Source: DASSBG01 sp035703755 (lineage in GTDB: Bacteria > Pseudomonadota > Gammaproteobacteria > Xanthomonadales > Rhodanobacteraceae). From it: a stretch of DNA of 17,278 nucleotides. The translations under genes were made by a program, and so were the position numbers. How positions within the stretch are numbered: position 1 is the stretch's first letter; each line of letters begins with the position of its first letter. Below are positions 7,677 to 15,350 of the stretch, piece by piece. Under the pieces are notes generated by a model. The model was not told where the DNA came from and did not search any database. It saw only the letters and a list, made by a program, of their open reading frames with translations. The stretch spans positions 1-17,278 of the forward strand of contig DASSXP010000384.1 of NCBI GenBank assembly GCA_035703755.1, in the 5' to 3' direction.

Positions 7677-10096
7677 GCCGGCGTATCTTTTCGCAACGCA
7701 GCCAACGCTGCCTTGTCGCCGAGCTGTCGATACACGTCGCTCAACCGCTCGATTACGGCTTGGGTTCGCGCATGCTTTGCACCCACCCGTGCCAGCAAGC
7801 GTCGATGCGCGCCTTCCAGTTCCTGGCGGGCGGTTTGCAGGCGTCCCATGCGAGTCAGGCACAATCCATGGTTGCTCATGAAAATCGCCGTCATCAAGTG
7901 ATCGTCGCCCACGGTCGTACGCGAATCTTCGACCAGGCGACTGAACTCGCCTTCAGCCTGAGACAATTTGCCCGCGTCCATCAGCAACATGGCCAGATTG
8001 TTGCGCGGCGCATAGGCTGACGGATGTCGGCTGTCGGTGCGTTGCTGGATTGCAATGATGCGTCGATACATCGTCTCGGCTGCATCGACCTGATGTTGCT
8101 GTTCCAGGCAGTAAGCCAGCGAGTTCATTGCTGCCAGCGTCTGCACATGGGCCTCGCCAAGCTGCTTGGAAAACCCGTCCATGGAGATGCGTGCGGCCTT
8201 GGCCGCCTCGTCAAATTTCCCTTGATGCGCCAGGATGTTGGCCAGCGACTGCCAGCTGGTGAGGGTGGCCAAATGCTGTTCGCCAAGAATTTCACGGCGC
8301 AACGCCAAGGTGGCACGCAACTCGGTTTCGGCCTTGCCGTAATCGCCTTTGGCCTCCAGGATCAAGGCCAGGTTGTGGCGGCTGGTCAAGGTCAGCGGTG
8401 CACGTTCGCCCAAGGCTTGCCGGCGCCATGCCAACACTTCGCGGATCAGGTTTTCGGCTTCGTCGAGCCTGCCGGCTTCGCGCAACAAAGTGGACAAGGT
8501 GCTGCGAATCGTGGCAACGGTGTTCTGCAACGGTCGATTTTGTGACGGCTTGTCCGCATCCGCGCTGGCGGCGCGGGCCAGCAGCGCACGCAAGGCCGCT
8601 TCGGCCTTGGTGAAGTCGCCTCTGTCGAGCAGGATGCGGCTGCGTTCAAGATCCAGTTCCAATTGCGACGCCAGGGGGGCCACGGGCCATGCCAGCGCGG
8701 CCTCGTCCAGCACCCGGTCTGCTTCATCGAAACGGGCCAGATTGACCAAGGTCGAGGCACGCTCAAACAACAGATCGCGTCGCTGCTCGGCGTTGTCCGG
8801 ATGTGGTAACGCCAAGGCACGGTCGATCAACGTCAATGCAGCGGTGTAATTGCCCAGTGCACGATGCGTCGAGGCCAGGGTCGCGGCGACCACGCGTTGC
8901 ACTGTCGGCTGATCGGTCAAACCGTCCAGCTCGTTTTCGGCGGCTTTTACCACCTGATCCAGGCTGATGCTGAGTCCGGCGGTGTGTTCGGGGTTGCTGG
9001 CCGACAACATGCGACGCAAGAATGCCGATATGGCTTCCGATTCCCGCGCCCGTTGATCTGCCAGGGCGCGTGCCGCACGTTCGCCCACGGCATAACGGAT
9101 CGAAACCAGGGTGGCGCTGGCAAGTATCAGAAACACCAGCGTGCTGGCAATGCTCAAGACGCGATAGCGGCTGACGAAGCGCCGTGCCCGATACCAGGGG
9201 GTCGGTGGTTGTGCCAATACCGGGCGCTTCTTCAGCACTCGCTCAAGGTCGTCGGCGAACGCTGCCGCGCTGGCATAACGCCGTTCCGGGTCGGCGTCCA
9301 TCGCCTTCATTACCACGGTAGCGAGATCCGCCCCGATACCACCTGTGCGCAATGTCAGCGGTACAGGCTTTTCGTCACGCAAGATGTTCAGTGCTTCAAA
9401 CAAGCTGGCCGATGCCAGCTGCGGATACGGCAGAGCACCGCTCAGAACTTCATACGCCACGACACCCAGCGAATACACGTCACTGCGCACGTCGGCACCG
9501 CGATCACCGCGCAACAGTTGTTCCGGGCTCATGTAAGGCAACGTGCCAAGCACCTGCCCGAGCTGGGTCAAGGTGCCATCTTCGACATCGCCGCGCCAGG
9601 CAATGCCAAAGTCGAGTATATGCACTGCGCCTGCCTCATCCACCAGAATGTTGGCTGGCTTGAGGTCGCGATGGATCACGCCACGGCGATGCGCGAAGTC
9701 GATAGCCCGGGCAATATCAACCAGCAGACGCAAACACGCCGGTTGCGCGACAGGCGCGCTTTGTACGTACTCAATCAATTCTGTGCCGCGCACGTATTCC
9801 ATCGCCAGCCACGGCACCTCGACCCCGTCCAGTCTCGTTTCGCCCGCCGCGTACAATCGCGCGATAGCGGGGTGCTCCAGGGCTGCCAGGGTGCGGATTT
9901 CGCGTTGCATACGGGCAATCAGCGAAGGTGATGCTGTACGAGCCAGTTTCAGTGCCACCTGTCGCCGTGGATGCGCCTCCTCCGCCAGCCACACGTGGCC
10001 CATGCCGCCGTTACCCAGCAAATGCAGCAGTCGGTAAGGGCCGATCATGCGCCCATCCACGGGCGGCATACCGACGGTTCTTGTCGATGTTGGCAT
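7673..10096 (-). CDS. Transmembrane Ser/Thr protein kinase with C-terminal TPRs
   Basis: An 807-residue eukaryote-type (Hanks/PknB-like) kinase. The kinase domain covers about residues 19-290: glycine loop L-G-N-G-G-M-G-H-V, ATP-binding Lys50 in V-A-L-K, catalytic H-R-D-L-K-P-A-N at 142-149 (Asp144), D-F-G at 162-164 and S-P-E at 190-192. All catalytic residues are intact. A single TM helix lies at about 314-333. The rest, presumably periplasmic, begins with an A-F-L-R-R-M-L-type segment and continues with helical repeats to the end; the last 250 residues are TPRs of about 42 residues in the kinesin-light-chain style (repeated L-G-x-x-H-x-x-T spacing). ATG 10096 is preferred because GGGGGA lies 6 bp upstream at 10108-10103; 39 more codons are open upstream but lack kinase character. 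It is the first gene of a three-gene operon with the histidine kinase and response regulator. Substrates are unknown; the TPRs may bind a ligand or protein. Confidence 0.93.
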   Translation of the reverse strand: MPTSTRTVGMPPVDGRMIGPYRLLHLLGNGGMGHVWLAEEAHPRRQVALKLARTASPSLIARMQREIRTLAALEHPAIARLYAAGETRLDGVEVPWLAMEYVRGTELIEYVQSAPVAQPACLRLLVDIARAIDFAHRRGVIHRDLKPANILVDEAGAVHILDFGIAWRGDVEDGTLTQLGQVLGTLPYMSPEQLLRGDRGADVRSDVYSLGVVAYEVLSGALPYPQLASASLFEALNILRDEKPVPLTLRTGGIGADLATVVMKAMDADPERRYASAAAFADDLERVLKKRPVLAQPPTPWYRARRFVSRYRVLSIASTLVFLILASATLVSIRYAVGERAARALADQRARESEAISAFLRRMLSASNPEHTAGLSISLDQVVKAAENELDGLTDQPTVQRVVAATLASTHRALGNYTAALTLIDRALALPHPDNAEQRRDLLFERASTLVNLARFDEADRVLDEAALAWPVAPLASQLELDLERSRILLDRGDFTKAEAALRALLARAASADADKPSQNRPLQNTVATIRSTLSTLLREAGRLDEAENLIREVLAWRRQALGERAPLTLTSRHNLALILEAKGDYGKAETELRATLALRREILGEQHLATLTSWQSLANILAHQGKFDEAAKAARISMDGFSKQLGEAHVQTLAAMNSLAYCLEQQHQVDAAETMYRRIIAIQQRTDSRHPSAYAPRNNLAMLLMDAGKLSQAEGEFSRLVEDSRTTVGDDHLMTAIFMSNHGLCLTRMGRLQTARQELEGAHRRLLARVGAKHARTQAVIERLSDVYRQLGDKAALAALRKDTPA

Positions 10097-10531
10097 TTTC
10101 TTTCCCCCGGCCATGGAACTGCACCAGTGTGCGGATTGCTCAGGCAACTGGCAAGCCGACACTCTGGCAGTTGAGAAACTCCCGCAGCTTGCCGCCGTCA
10201 TGGGCGGAATCAATCGCCAGGTTCACATCGGATGCGCGGCCTCGACGTGCAGCAACCCGCGATCTTCTTCTGCGTTTCGGTCGAGAGTCGCGTGCCGATG
10301 GAGCGCCCGATTTGCATGCTTCGTATCCTCGCGAACACGATCCTTGGCGGACCAAACGAGATGCCTCGCCAACTCTGATGGAGAATGGCAATGGCCAGAT
10401 CGTCGGCGCGGCCGCGCGACAGCCCGCGAACCCTCTGGGATCCATGTCGCGCGTGCTGGGTTTGATCGAAGGCGCCCTGGACGTTTGATGTCAGGCTTTG
10501 TCGGCGTAGCGCGCCACAATGTAACCGGCTT
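10097..10531. other. 435-bp region without a recognisable gene
   Basis: This lies between the end of the YpjD-like gene and the start of the kinase operon, both on the - strand, so it should hold the operon promoter. A weak candidate on the - strand is TTGCCA and CACACT with 17 bp between, just upstream of the kinase start, but the -10 match is poor. Long open frames cross the region on both strands with Arg-rich translations; none has a good start site or resembles a known protein. It may contain a decayed gene. Confidence 0.45.
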
Positions 10532-11329
10532 TCAAGGCGTGCGCTTGAGCACCAGCTCCAGCACGAACTTGGAACCGAAAAACGCCAACGCCAGCACCGC
10601 CATGCCGATCAAGGTCAGGTTGACCGCGCGGGTGCCGCGCCAGCCGTAACGCCAGCGTCCCCACAGCAAGGCGCCGAAGATCAGCCACGCGATCACGGTC
10701 AGCACGATGACGTGGGCGAGATGCTGATCGCGCACGTTGTGCACGAACAGCGCGCCGGAAAACAGCGTCAAGGTCAACAGCGCGAAACCGGCGCCGATCA
10801 TGCGAAACAGCAGGGCTTCGGTCTGGGTCAGCGGTGGCAGGGCGAGGATCAGGCCGGCGGAGCGGTGCGAGCGCAGCGCACGCTCCTGTACCGCCAGCAG
10901 GATGGCCAGTACCGCAGCGATCGACAGTACCCCGTAGGCAATCAGGGCAATCGCCACATGCAGCTGGATTTGCCAATCGATCGGTTGCGGCGCGGTGGCC
11001 GGGGCCGCGAACACATCCAGTGCCAGCAGCACGGCGGCCAGCGGAAACACGATCACGCCCAGCCCTGCCACCGGGCGTGACAGATTGACCAGCAGGGTCA
11101 GGGCACTGACCACGCAGGCAACCAGCGACAGCGCGGCGAAAAAATGCAGGTCGAGTCGGCCGCTGTGGGCGCCGAACAACTCGATGGCGTGCAGCACCAC
11201 GGCCAGCATGCCGGTGACCAGGCCAAACCGGCGCCAGCTGTGCGGGCAGCCGGTGACCGGCGCCGCCAGCAACACGGCGGCGGCGAGGTAGAGCACGATG
11301 GCGGTGGTGGCGGGAATGAGCAGTGACAT
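10532..11329 (-). CDS. ypjD: YpjD-type inner-membrane protein (CcsA/cytochrome c assembly family)
   Basis: A 265-residue integral membrane protein of about eight hydrophobic segments, the same size as E. coli YpjD (263). The C-terminal third follows the YpjD pattern closely: S-G-A-L-F-V-H, then a conserved His, I-A-W-L-I-F-G-A-L-L-W-G-R, G-W-R-G-T-R-A and L-A-F-F-G-S-K. A further histidine occurs in Q-I-Q-L-H-V-A-I-A-L-I-A-Y-G. The family shares its fold with CcsA/HemX cytochrome c biogenesis proteins. YpjD itself has been linked to metal or ion homeostasis with CorC/YfjD-type proteins, so haem delivery should not be assumed. The start ATG 11329 gives a normal N-terminal TM helix, although the ribosome site is weak. 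In enterobacteria this gene is the divergent neighbour of ffh; here ffh is 5.5 kb away. It is divergent from the acyl-CoA ligase, 110 bp apart. Confidence 0.85.
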   Translation of the reverse strand: MSLLIPATTAIVLYLAAAVLLAAPVTGCPHSWRRFGLVTGMLAVVLHAIELFGAHSGRLDLHFFAALSLVACVVSALTLLVNLSRPVAGLGVIVFPLAAVLLALDVFAAPATAPQPIDWQIQLHVAIALIAYGVLSIAAVLAILLAVQERALRSHRSAGLILALPPLTQTEALLFRMIGAGFALLTLTLFSGALFVHNVRDQHLAHVIVLTVIAWLIFGALLWGRWRYGWRGTRAVNLTLIGMAVLALAFFGSKFVLELVLKRTP

Positions 11330-11381
11330 GGGAACGGAAGTTTGGCACAGGCGGCGGTCGCATGGCAGCGTCGGCGCGTGT

Positions 11382-11411
11382 TTGTCCAGGGCAAGCAGAC
11401 GGTGCTGTAAT
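11382..11411 (+). promoter_or_regulatory. Candidate sigma-70 promoter for the acyl-CoA ligase
   Basis: TTGTCC (11382-11387) and TGTAAT (11406-11411) are 18 bp apart, matching the consensus at 4 and 5 of 6 bases. Transcription would start near 11418, downstream of the in-frame ATG at 11410, and leave about 22 bases of leader with GGAG before ATG 11440. This supports the later start for the ligase. Confidence 0.45.
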
Positions 11412-11439
11412 GCAAACCATCGCCCTCACGGAGCGCACC

Positions 11440-13152
11440 ATGACTCGATCCAGCGACGGTTTGCAGCGGTTTCTGGCGGCGCGGGATTTTCTTCTTGCCC
11501 ACCGCAACGATCAGGCCACGGCCAGCCGCGATTTTCGCTGGCCCGAATTGACCACGTTCAACTGGGCGCTGGACTACTTCGACAGCCTGGCGGCCGGAGC
11601 CAGCGCGGATCGCACCGCCTTGTGGCTGGTGGATGCTGACGGCAGCGAGGAGCGACGCAGCTTCGCCGAGCTGGCGGCGAGCTCCAATCGGGTTGCCAAC
11701 TGGTTGCGCTCGCTGGGCGTGGCGCGTGGCGACCGCATCATGCTGATGTTGGGCAACACGGTGCCCTTGTGGGAAGCGACGCTGGCGGCGATGAAGCTGG
11801 GCGCGGTAGTGGTGCCGACCACCTTGCAGGCGCACGGCGCCGATCTTGTCGATCGCCTGCAGCGCGGCGCGGTGCGTCATGTGATCGCCGATGCCAGCCA
11901 GTGCGCGGCGTTCGATTTCCCGGGCCTGTCGTTCACGCGCATTGCGGTTGGTGCCGCGGTAGCCGGTTGGCATGACTTTGCAGCGGCCGCGGTGCAGTCG
12001 GCGGAATTTCAGCCCGATGGCGTGACCCGCGCCGACGACCCCATGCTGCTGTATTTCACCTCCGGAACCACCTCCAAGCCGAAGCTGGTGATGCATACAC
12101 AGCAGAGCTACCCGGTCGGTCATCTGTCGACGATGTACTGGATCGGTCTGCAACCGGGCGACATTCACTTGAACGTCAGTTCACCGGGTTGGGCCAAGCA
12201 CGCGTGGAGCTGCCTGTTCGCACCGTGGAACGCCGCGGCGACGATCTTTATCTACAACAGCCCGCGCTTCGATGCGCCCGGGCTGCTGGATGCGGTAGCG
12301 CGCCATGGCGTTACCACCCTGTGTGCGCCACCGACGGTATGGCGCATGCTGATCCAGCAGGATTTGGCCGCATACAAGGTCCGTTTGCGGGAACTGGCCA
12401 GTGCCGGCGAGCCGCTCAATAGCGAAGTGATTGCGCAAGTGGTCAAGGCTTGGGGCCTCACCATCCGCGATGGCTATGGCCAGACCGAGACCACCGCGAT
12501 TGCCTGCAATGGCCCCGGCCAGATGCTGTTGCCGGGTGCGATGGGACGCGCGGCGCCGGGCTATCGTATCGAGCTGCTGGACGCCGATGGCCGGCCGGCA
12601 GAAGAGGGCGAAATTGCACTGGCGCCCGAGCCGCGCCCGCTGGGCTTGATGCGGGGCTATGCCGACGACCCGACGCATGCGCGGCACCTCGACGCGAATG
12701 GCTGGTATCGCACCGGCGACGTCGGCATGCGCGATGCCGATGGCTACATCACCTACGTCGGACGCGCCGACGATGTGTTCAAGTCCTCGGATTACCGCAT
12801 CAGCCCGTTTGAACTCGAAAGCGCCCTTGTCGAGCATCCGGCGGTGGCCGAAGCGGCGGTGGTGCCAAGCCCGGACCCGCTGCGTCTGGCAGTGCCCAAG
12901 GCGTTCGTCAGTCTGGTGGCCGGGCGCGAACCCAGTGCCGAGTTGGCGGGCGAGATTCTGTTGTTCATCCGTACCCGATTGGCGCCGTACAAGCGCATTC
13001 GCCGGCTGGAGTTTGGCGAGCTGCCAAAAACCATCTCCGGCAAGATACGCCGCGTCGAGCTGCGCCGGGCCGAACAGCAACGCGGCTCTGACGAGCGGCT
13101 GCCCGGCGAGTACTTCGACAGCGATTTCGTGACGCGCGATACGCGCGGCTGA
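11440..13152 (+). CDS. Medium-chain acyl-CoA synthetase-like AMP-dependent ligase
   Basis: A 570-residue ANL-superfamily enzyme that activates a carboxylic acid with ATP to an acyl-adenylate and then forms the CoA thioester in the cytoplasm. Motifs in order: phosphate loop Y-F-T-S-G-T-T-S-K-P-K (about 205-215), G-Y-G-Q-T-E-T (about 345-351), Y-R-T-G-D-V-G (about 422), hinge region G-R-A-D-D-V-F-K-S-S-D-Y-R-I-S-P (from about 441) and the catalytic Lys535 in I-S-G-K-I-R-R. The spacing, V-S-S-P-G-W-A-K-H and the late P-S-P-D-P segment fit the ACSM/medium-chain or benzoate-type group better than acetyl-CoA synthetase. In the hinge loop an Asp replaces the usual Gly before Y-R-I. ATG 11440 is chosen for GGAG at 11430-11433 and the candidate promoter; earlier starts at 11410 and 11323 would put the start upstream of, or inside, the promoter. 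Its substrate cannot be named. Confidence 0.92.
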   Translation: MTRSSDGLQRFLAARDFLLAHRNDQATASRDFRWPELTTFNWALDYFDSLAAGASADRTALWLVDADGSEERRSFAELAASSNRVANWLRSLGVARGDRIMLMLGNTVPLWEATLAAMKLGAVVVPTTLQAHGADLVDRLQRGAVRHVIADASQCAAFDFPGLSFTRIAVGAAVAGWHDFAAAAVQSAEFQPDGVTRADDPMLLYFTSGTTSKPKLVMHTQQSYPVGHLSTMYWIGLQPGDIHLNVSSPGWAKHAWSCLFAPWNAAATIFIYNSPRFDAPGLLDAVARHGVTTLCAPPTVWRMLIQQDLAAYKVRLRELASAGEPLNSEVIAQVVKAWGLTIRDGYGQTETTAIACNGPGQMLLPGAMGRAAPGYRIELLDADGRPAEEGEIALAPEPRPLGLMRGYADDPTHARHLDANGWYRTGDVGMRDADGYITYVGRADDVFKSSDYRISPFELESALVEHPAVAEAAVVPSPDPLRLAVPKAFVSLVAGREPSAELAGEILLFIRTRLAPYKRIRRLEFGELPKTISGKIRRVELRRAEQQRGSDERLPGEYFDSDFVTRDTRG

Positions 13153-13165
13153 GTAACACCGTGAT

Positions 13166-13177
13166 CCCGTTTTCGGG
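13166..13177. terminator. Small hairpin between convergent genes
   Basis: CCCG-TTTT-CGGG forms a short 4-bp hairpin, with a possible extension past one mismatch, 14 bp after the ligase stop and within the 103-bp gap to the convergent gene ending at 13256. It lacks a T-tract on either side, so it is at best a weak or bidirectional terminator. Confidence 0.25.
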
Positions 13178-13255
13178 CTCCTCGGGCGGCGGTGCGATCA
13201 CCGGCACAAACGGGTGTCGCGGCAATCGCGGGCTTGTTGCGTCAGCTGCTGCGGG

Positions 13256-14119
13256 TCACGGTGGTGCGGCAGCGGCGTCGTCGCTGTCGACGCGCATCAG
13301 GGCGATCTTCAGTGGCGGCAATGGTGCGTGTGCGCTGTCCTTGCTGATGAGCTTCAGGCGAATGATTTCGCCATCCATAACAAGAGTCAGGTGGCCCCAG
13401 TGGTTGAAATCGATCAGGATGCGCGGCATGTTGTCGATCTCGAGGGTATTGCCTTTCACGGTGTACGAAAGCGGATCGAGAGTGGGCGACGTCGGGCCGG
13501 GCAAGGGGCGCCGGATGCTCGTCATATGGGTGCCGTCGAACATCCAGATGTCGTTGAATGCACCGTTCGGAGGGGCATCGGCCATCGGCATGTTTTCGTA
13601 GGCCACCACTTCCCACGCGCCGATCAGGCGTTTGGCCAGTGGCAGCGATGAATAATCCTGCGTGTCATAGTGGGTGGCGGGAAATGACCGCGCGGTTTTG
13701 AGCGCTTCGACGCTTACCGGCTCGATTGTGTTCGCGATGGCGTGGGCACCGATGAGCCGCACGTAACGCCACACGCTGCCGCCCTCCTGGGTTACCACGA
13801 GCGTGTCGGGATCGGGCAGCTTGAACGTCGCGGCATAATCCTCGCCGTCACTGTCGGTGACGATGCGCTGGTCGCCGTCGATGCGATAGTTGAGGCATGG
13901 CGTGGTCGCATCGATACGGGTGGCAGCGGCTGCGATGATGCACAGTCGGCCATCGGCGGAATAGTTTTCCTTGCGGGCTTCGATTCCGACGGGGCTGGCG
14001 GCATAGGTGTTCGGCATTACCACGGCGACCAGCCGCCAGGTTCCCTGGATTGGCGCCGGGGTGGTTGCGAACAGCGGGCTGCTGGACAGCAAGGCGCACA
14101 GGATCAGCAGTTTGCGCAT
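13256..14119 (-). CDS. Secreted protein with two lipocalin-like repeats
   Basis: A 287-residue exported protein of unknown role. Residues 1-19 are a Sec signal peptide (M-R-K start, L-L-I-L-C-A-L-L core, L-F-A-T). Two similar halves follow. The first has G-T-W-R-L-V-A-V-V at 26-34, L-N-Y-R-I-D-G at 76-82 and a V-W-R-Y-V-R-L strand at 116-122. The second has G-A-W-E-V-V-A-Y-E at 167-175, L-S-Y-T-V-K-G-N at 217-224 and I-I-R-L-K-L-I at 252-258. The G-x-W-x-(L/V)-V-A opening and this strand order are typical of small lipocalin-like barrels, so the protein is probably two tandem barrels. The residues after the second repeat are Ala/Pro-rich. The ribosome site before ATG 14119 is weak. It starts 43 bp after the broken DUF4124 gene on the same strand and may have been co-transcribed with it. 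Ligand unknown. Confidence 0.75.
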   Translation of the reverse strand: MRKLLILCALLSSSPLFATTPAPIQGTWRLVAVVMPNTYAASPVGIEARKENYSADGRLCIIAAAATRIDATTPCLNYRIDGDQRIVTDSDGEDYAATFKLPDPDTLVVTQEGGSVWRYVRLIGAHAIANTIEPVSVEALKTARSFPATHYDTQDYSSLPLAKRLIGAWEVVAYENMPMADAPPNGAFNDIWMFDGTHMTSIRRPLPGPTSPTLDPLSYTVKGNTLEIDNMPRILIDFNHWGHLTLVMDGEIIRLKLISKDSAHAPLPPLKIALMRVDSDDAAAAPP

Positions 14120-14162
14120 GCGGTGACTCTGGGTGTCGTATAGGGTGATGGGAGCTGCGCGG

Positions 14163-15138
14163 TTACGGCGGGCCCGACGGCGAACTCAGGCACACGCGCG
14201 AGATCTTGTCGCGATACGCCGTGGTCGCGCGCAGCCGATCCGCTTCGGATGCCAGTCTGGGTTCCTGATAGGCCGCATGGATGATGGCAGCCATCGCGCG
14301 GGTTGCGCCATGGCAAGCGTCGAACGCATCGCCGGCCTTGCCCTCGCATACTTGGGCATTGAGCTGCATGAGCCGGGCTTCGGATGTGCCGTGCTGGCGT
14401 GCGTCCATCGCTTCGCGTGCCAAGTTGGCCAAAAGCTCGCAACTGTCATCATCAGGGCTGGTTGCCTGGCTTGGCGATGCGCGCAAGGAGCCCAGCACGG
14501 AAAGCATCGTCTGTCGGTAACCGCTCGGGTCTCGATTGCTCAGGACTGTCGAATTCACGACCAGGCTGCCGAGCGAGGCCAGCCCTTGGGACATGAACTT
14601 GAAACCGCCCGGTTCCGGTGCCGTGTCGGTTGCCGAAAAACTGGCGCCGCGTACCGCGCCGGCGGCGAAATCCGTAATCTCCAGACGTGCGCTGGTGGAT
14701 TGTGGCTGGGCCCGGTCTGCTGCTTGCCGGGCCATCGTGCGGATCCACGTCGGATCACTGGCATTGACGGGTGATCCGGGTGGCGCTTGCAGCAGCGTGA
14801 CAAGCAGCACGGCGTCGGGCCGGTGGCCTTGCGTGAGCCGTATGGTTGTGGCGGCGGGCGAGGCTTGCGGTAGTGGGTCGGCGTGCCAGCCCTTGGGTAG
14901 CCCGACGGTGAGATGCTGGCCAGCGATCGTGCCGAGGTCGATCCGGTCCCTGGAGCGGGCCGTTCCCCCCGTTGTTGCCGTCCGATCGCGTCGTTTGCGG
15001 CCGCGAGTCCGGCGCGCATGGACTGTCCGTGTAGACGGTTTGGCCGTGAACCTCACACTTGTAGATCGAGGTGTGTGCGTCGGCAGCCGTGGCCATGCAT
15101 GCGGTCGTGAGCAGGATGGCCGTTATGCTCGGGTGTAT
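14163..15138 (-). pseudogene. Frameshifted secreted DUF4124 protein gene
   Basis: Two frames together make one protein of about 324 residues. The first frame gives a signal peptide (I-T-A-I-L-L-T-T-A-C, cleavage near A-D-A) and a DUF4124 segment with I-Y-K-C and V-Y-T-D-S-P-C. It then loses sense after a run of six G on the coding strand (14970-14965). From there sense continues in the +1 frame with R-I-D-L-G-T-I-A-G and L-P-K-G-W, through a mixed alpha/beta region and a Cys-containing helical tail to TAA 14165-14163. Removing one G restores one frame. The only codon correctly spaced from the AAGGAA ribosome site (15152-15147) is ATA at 15138-15136; the first in-frame ATG (15096) would cut off the signal peptide. 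A frameshift plus a non-standard start suggest a decayed gene, though a sequencing error in the G run or use of ATA cannot be excluded. DUF4124 proteins are exported and of unknown function. Confidence 0.7.
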
Positions 15139-15146
15139 GGTTGTCG

Positions 15147-15152
15147 TTCCTT
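15147..15152 (-). promoter_or_regulatory. Ribosome binding site in front of an ATA codon
   Basis: AAGGAA on the - strand lies 8 bases before ATA 15138-15136, in frame with the DUF4124 signal peptide. No ATG, GTG or TTG is at suitable spacing in this frame, so this site fixes the original start position. Confidence 0.55.
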
Positions 15153-15177
15153 GAATGCCGATGGGAGGTTGGCTGAG

Positions 15178-15350
15178 GGCCTGTGAAAAAACACCCGCCT
15201 GCTGCGGTCGCCGACAAACGTCCCTGACGGCGGCGCGTCGTGTGCAAACAGCGGTCATTGGTTCGCCCGCCTCCCTTGTTTGCGTCCAATGCGCCGTGAC
15301 AAGAACGCCCGGCGACGCTCTCGCTGCGGCGTTCGAATTTTTCACAGGCT
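15178..15350. mobile_element. 173-bp MITE-like element with TIRs and 5-bp target duplication
   Basis: The ends carry a perfect 12-bp terminal inverted repeat: GCCTGTGAAAAA at 15179-15190 and its complement TTTTTCACAGGC at 15338-15349. Weaker inverted similarity continues inward. The element is flanked on both sides by CTGAG (15173-15177 and 15351-15355), as expected for a 5-bp target-site duplication. It is too short to encode a transposase and contains no gene, so it would need to be mobilised in trans. The parent insertion-sequence family cannot be assigned from the ends alone. It lies between the end of the M24 peptidase gene and the DUF4124 gene, with its edge 39 bp from the presumed start of the latter. 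Confidence 0.75.
15244..15291. repeat. Interleaved inverted repeats in the centre of the MITE
   Basis: GCAAACA (15244-15250) is complementary to TGTTTGC (15277-15283), and CATTGG (15256-15261) to CCAATG (15286-15291). The two pairs overlap in order A-B-A'-B', so they cannot both form a simple stem but could alternate or form a pseudoknot in RNA. Confidence 0.5.

Noticed and set aside
8864..9931. 355-codon open frame opposite the Ser/Thr kinase
   Set aside because: It runs against the catalytic domain of an intact kinase and has no recognisable motif of its own.
14755..15345. A separate 196-residue protein starting inside the MITE
   Set aside because: Only its middle (signal peptide and DUF4124 motif) makes sense as protein; the start is element DNA and the end, after the G run, is out of frame with the true continuation.
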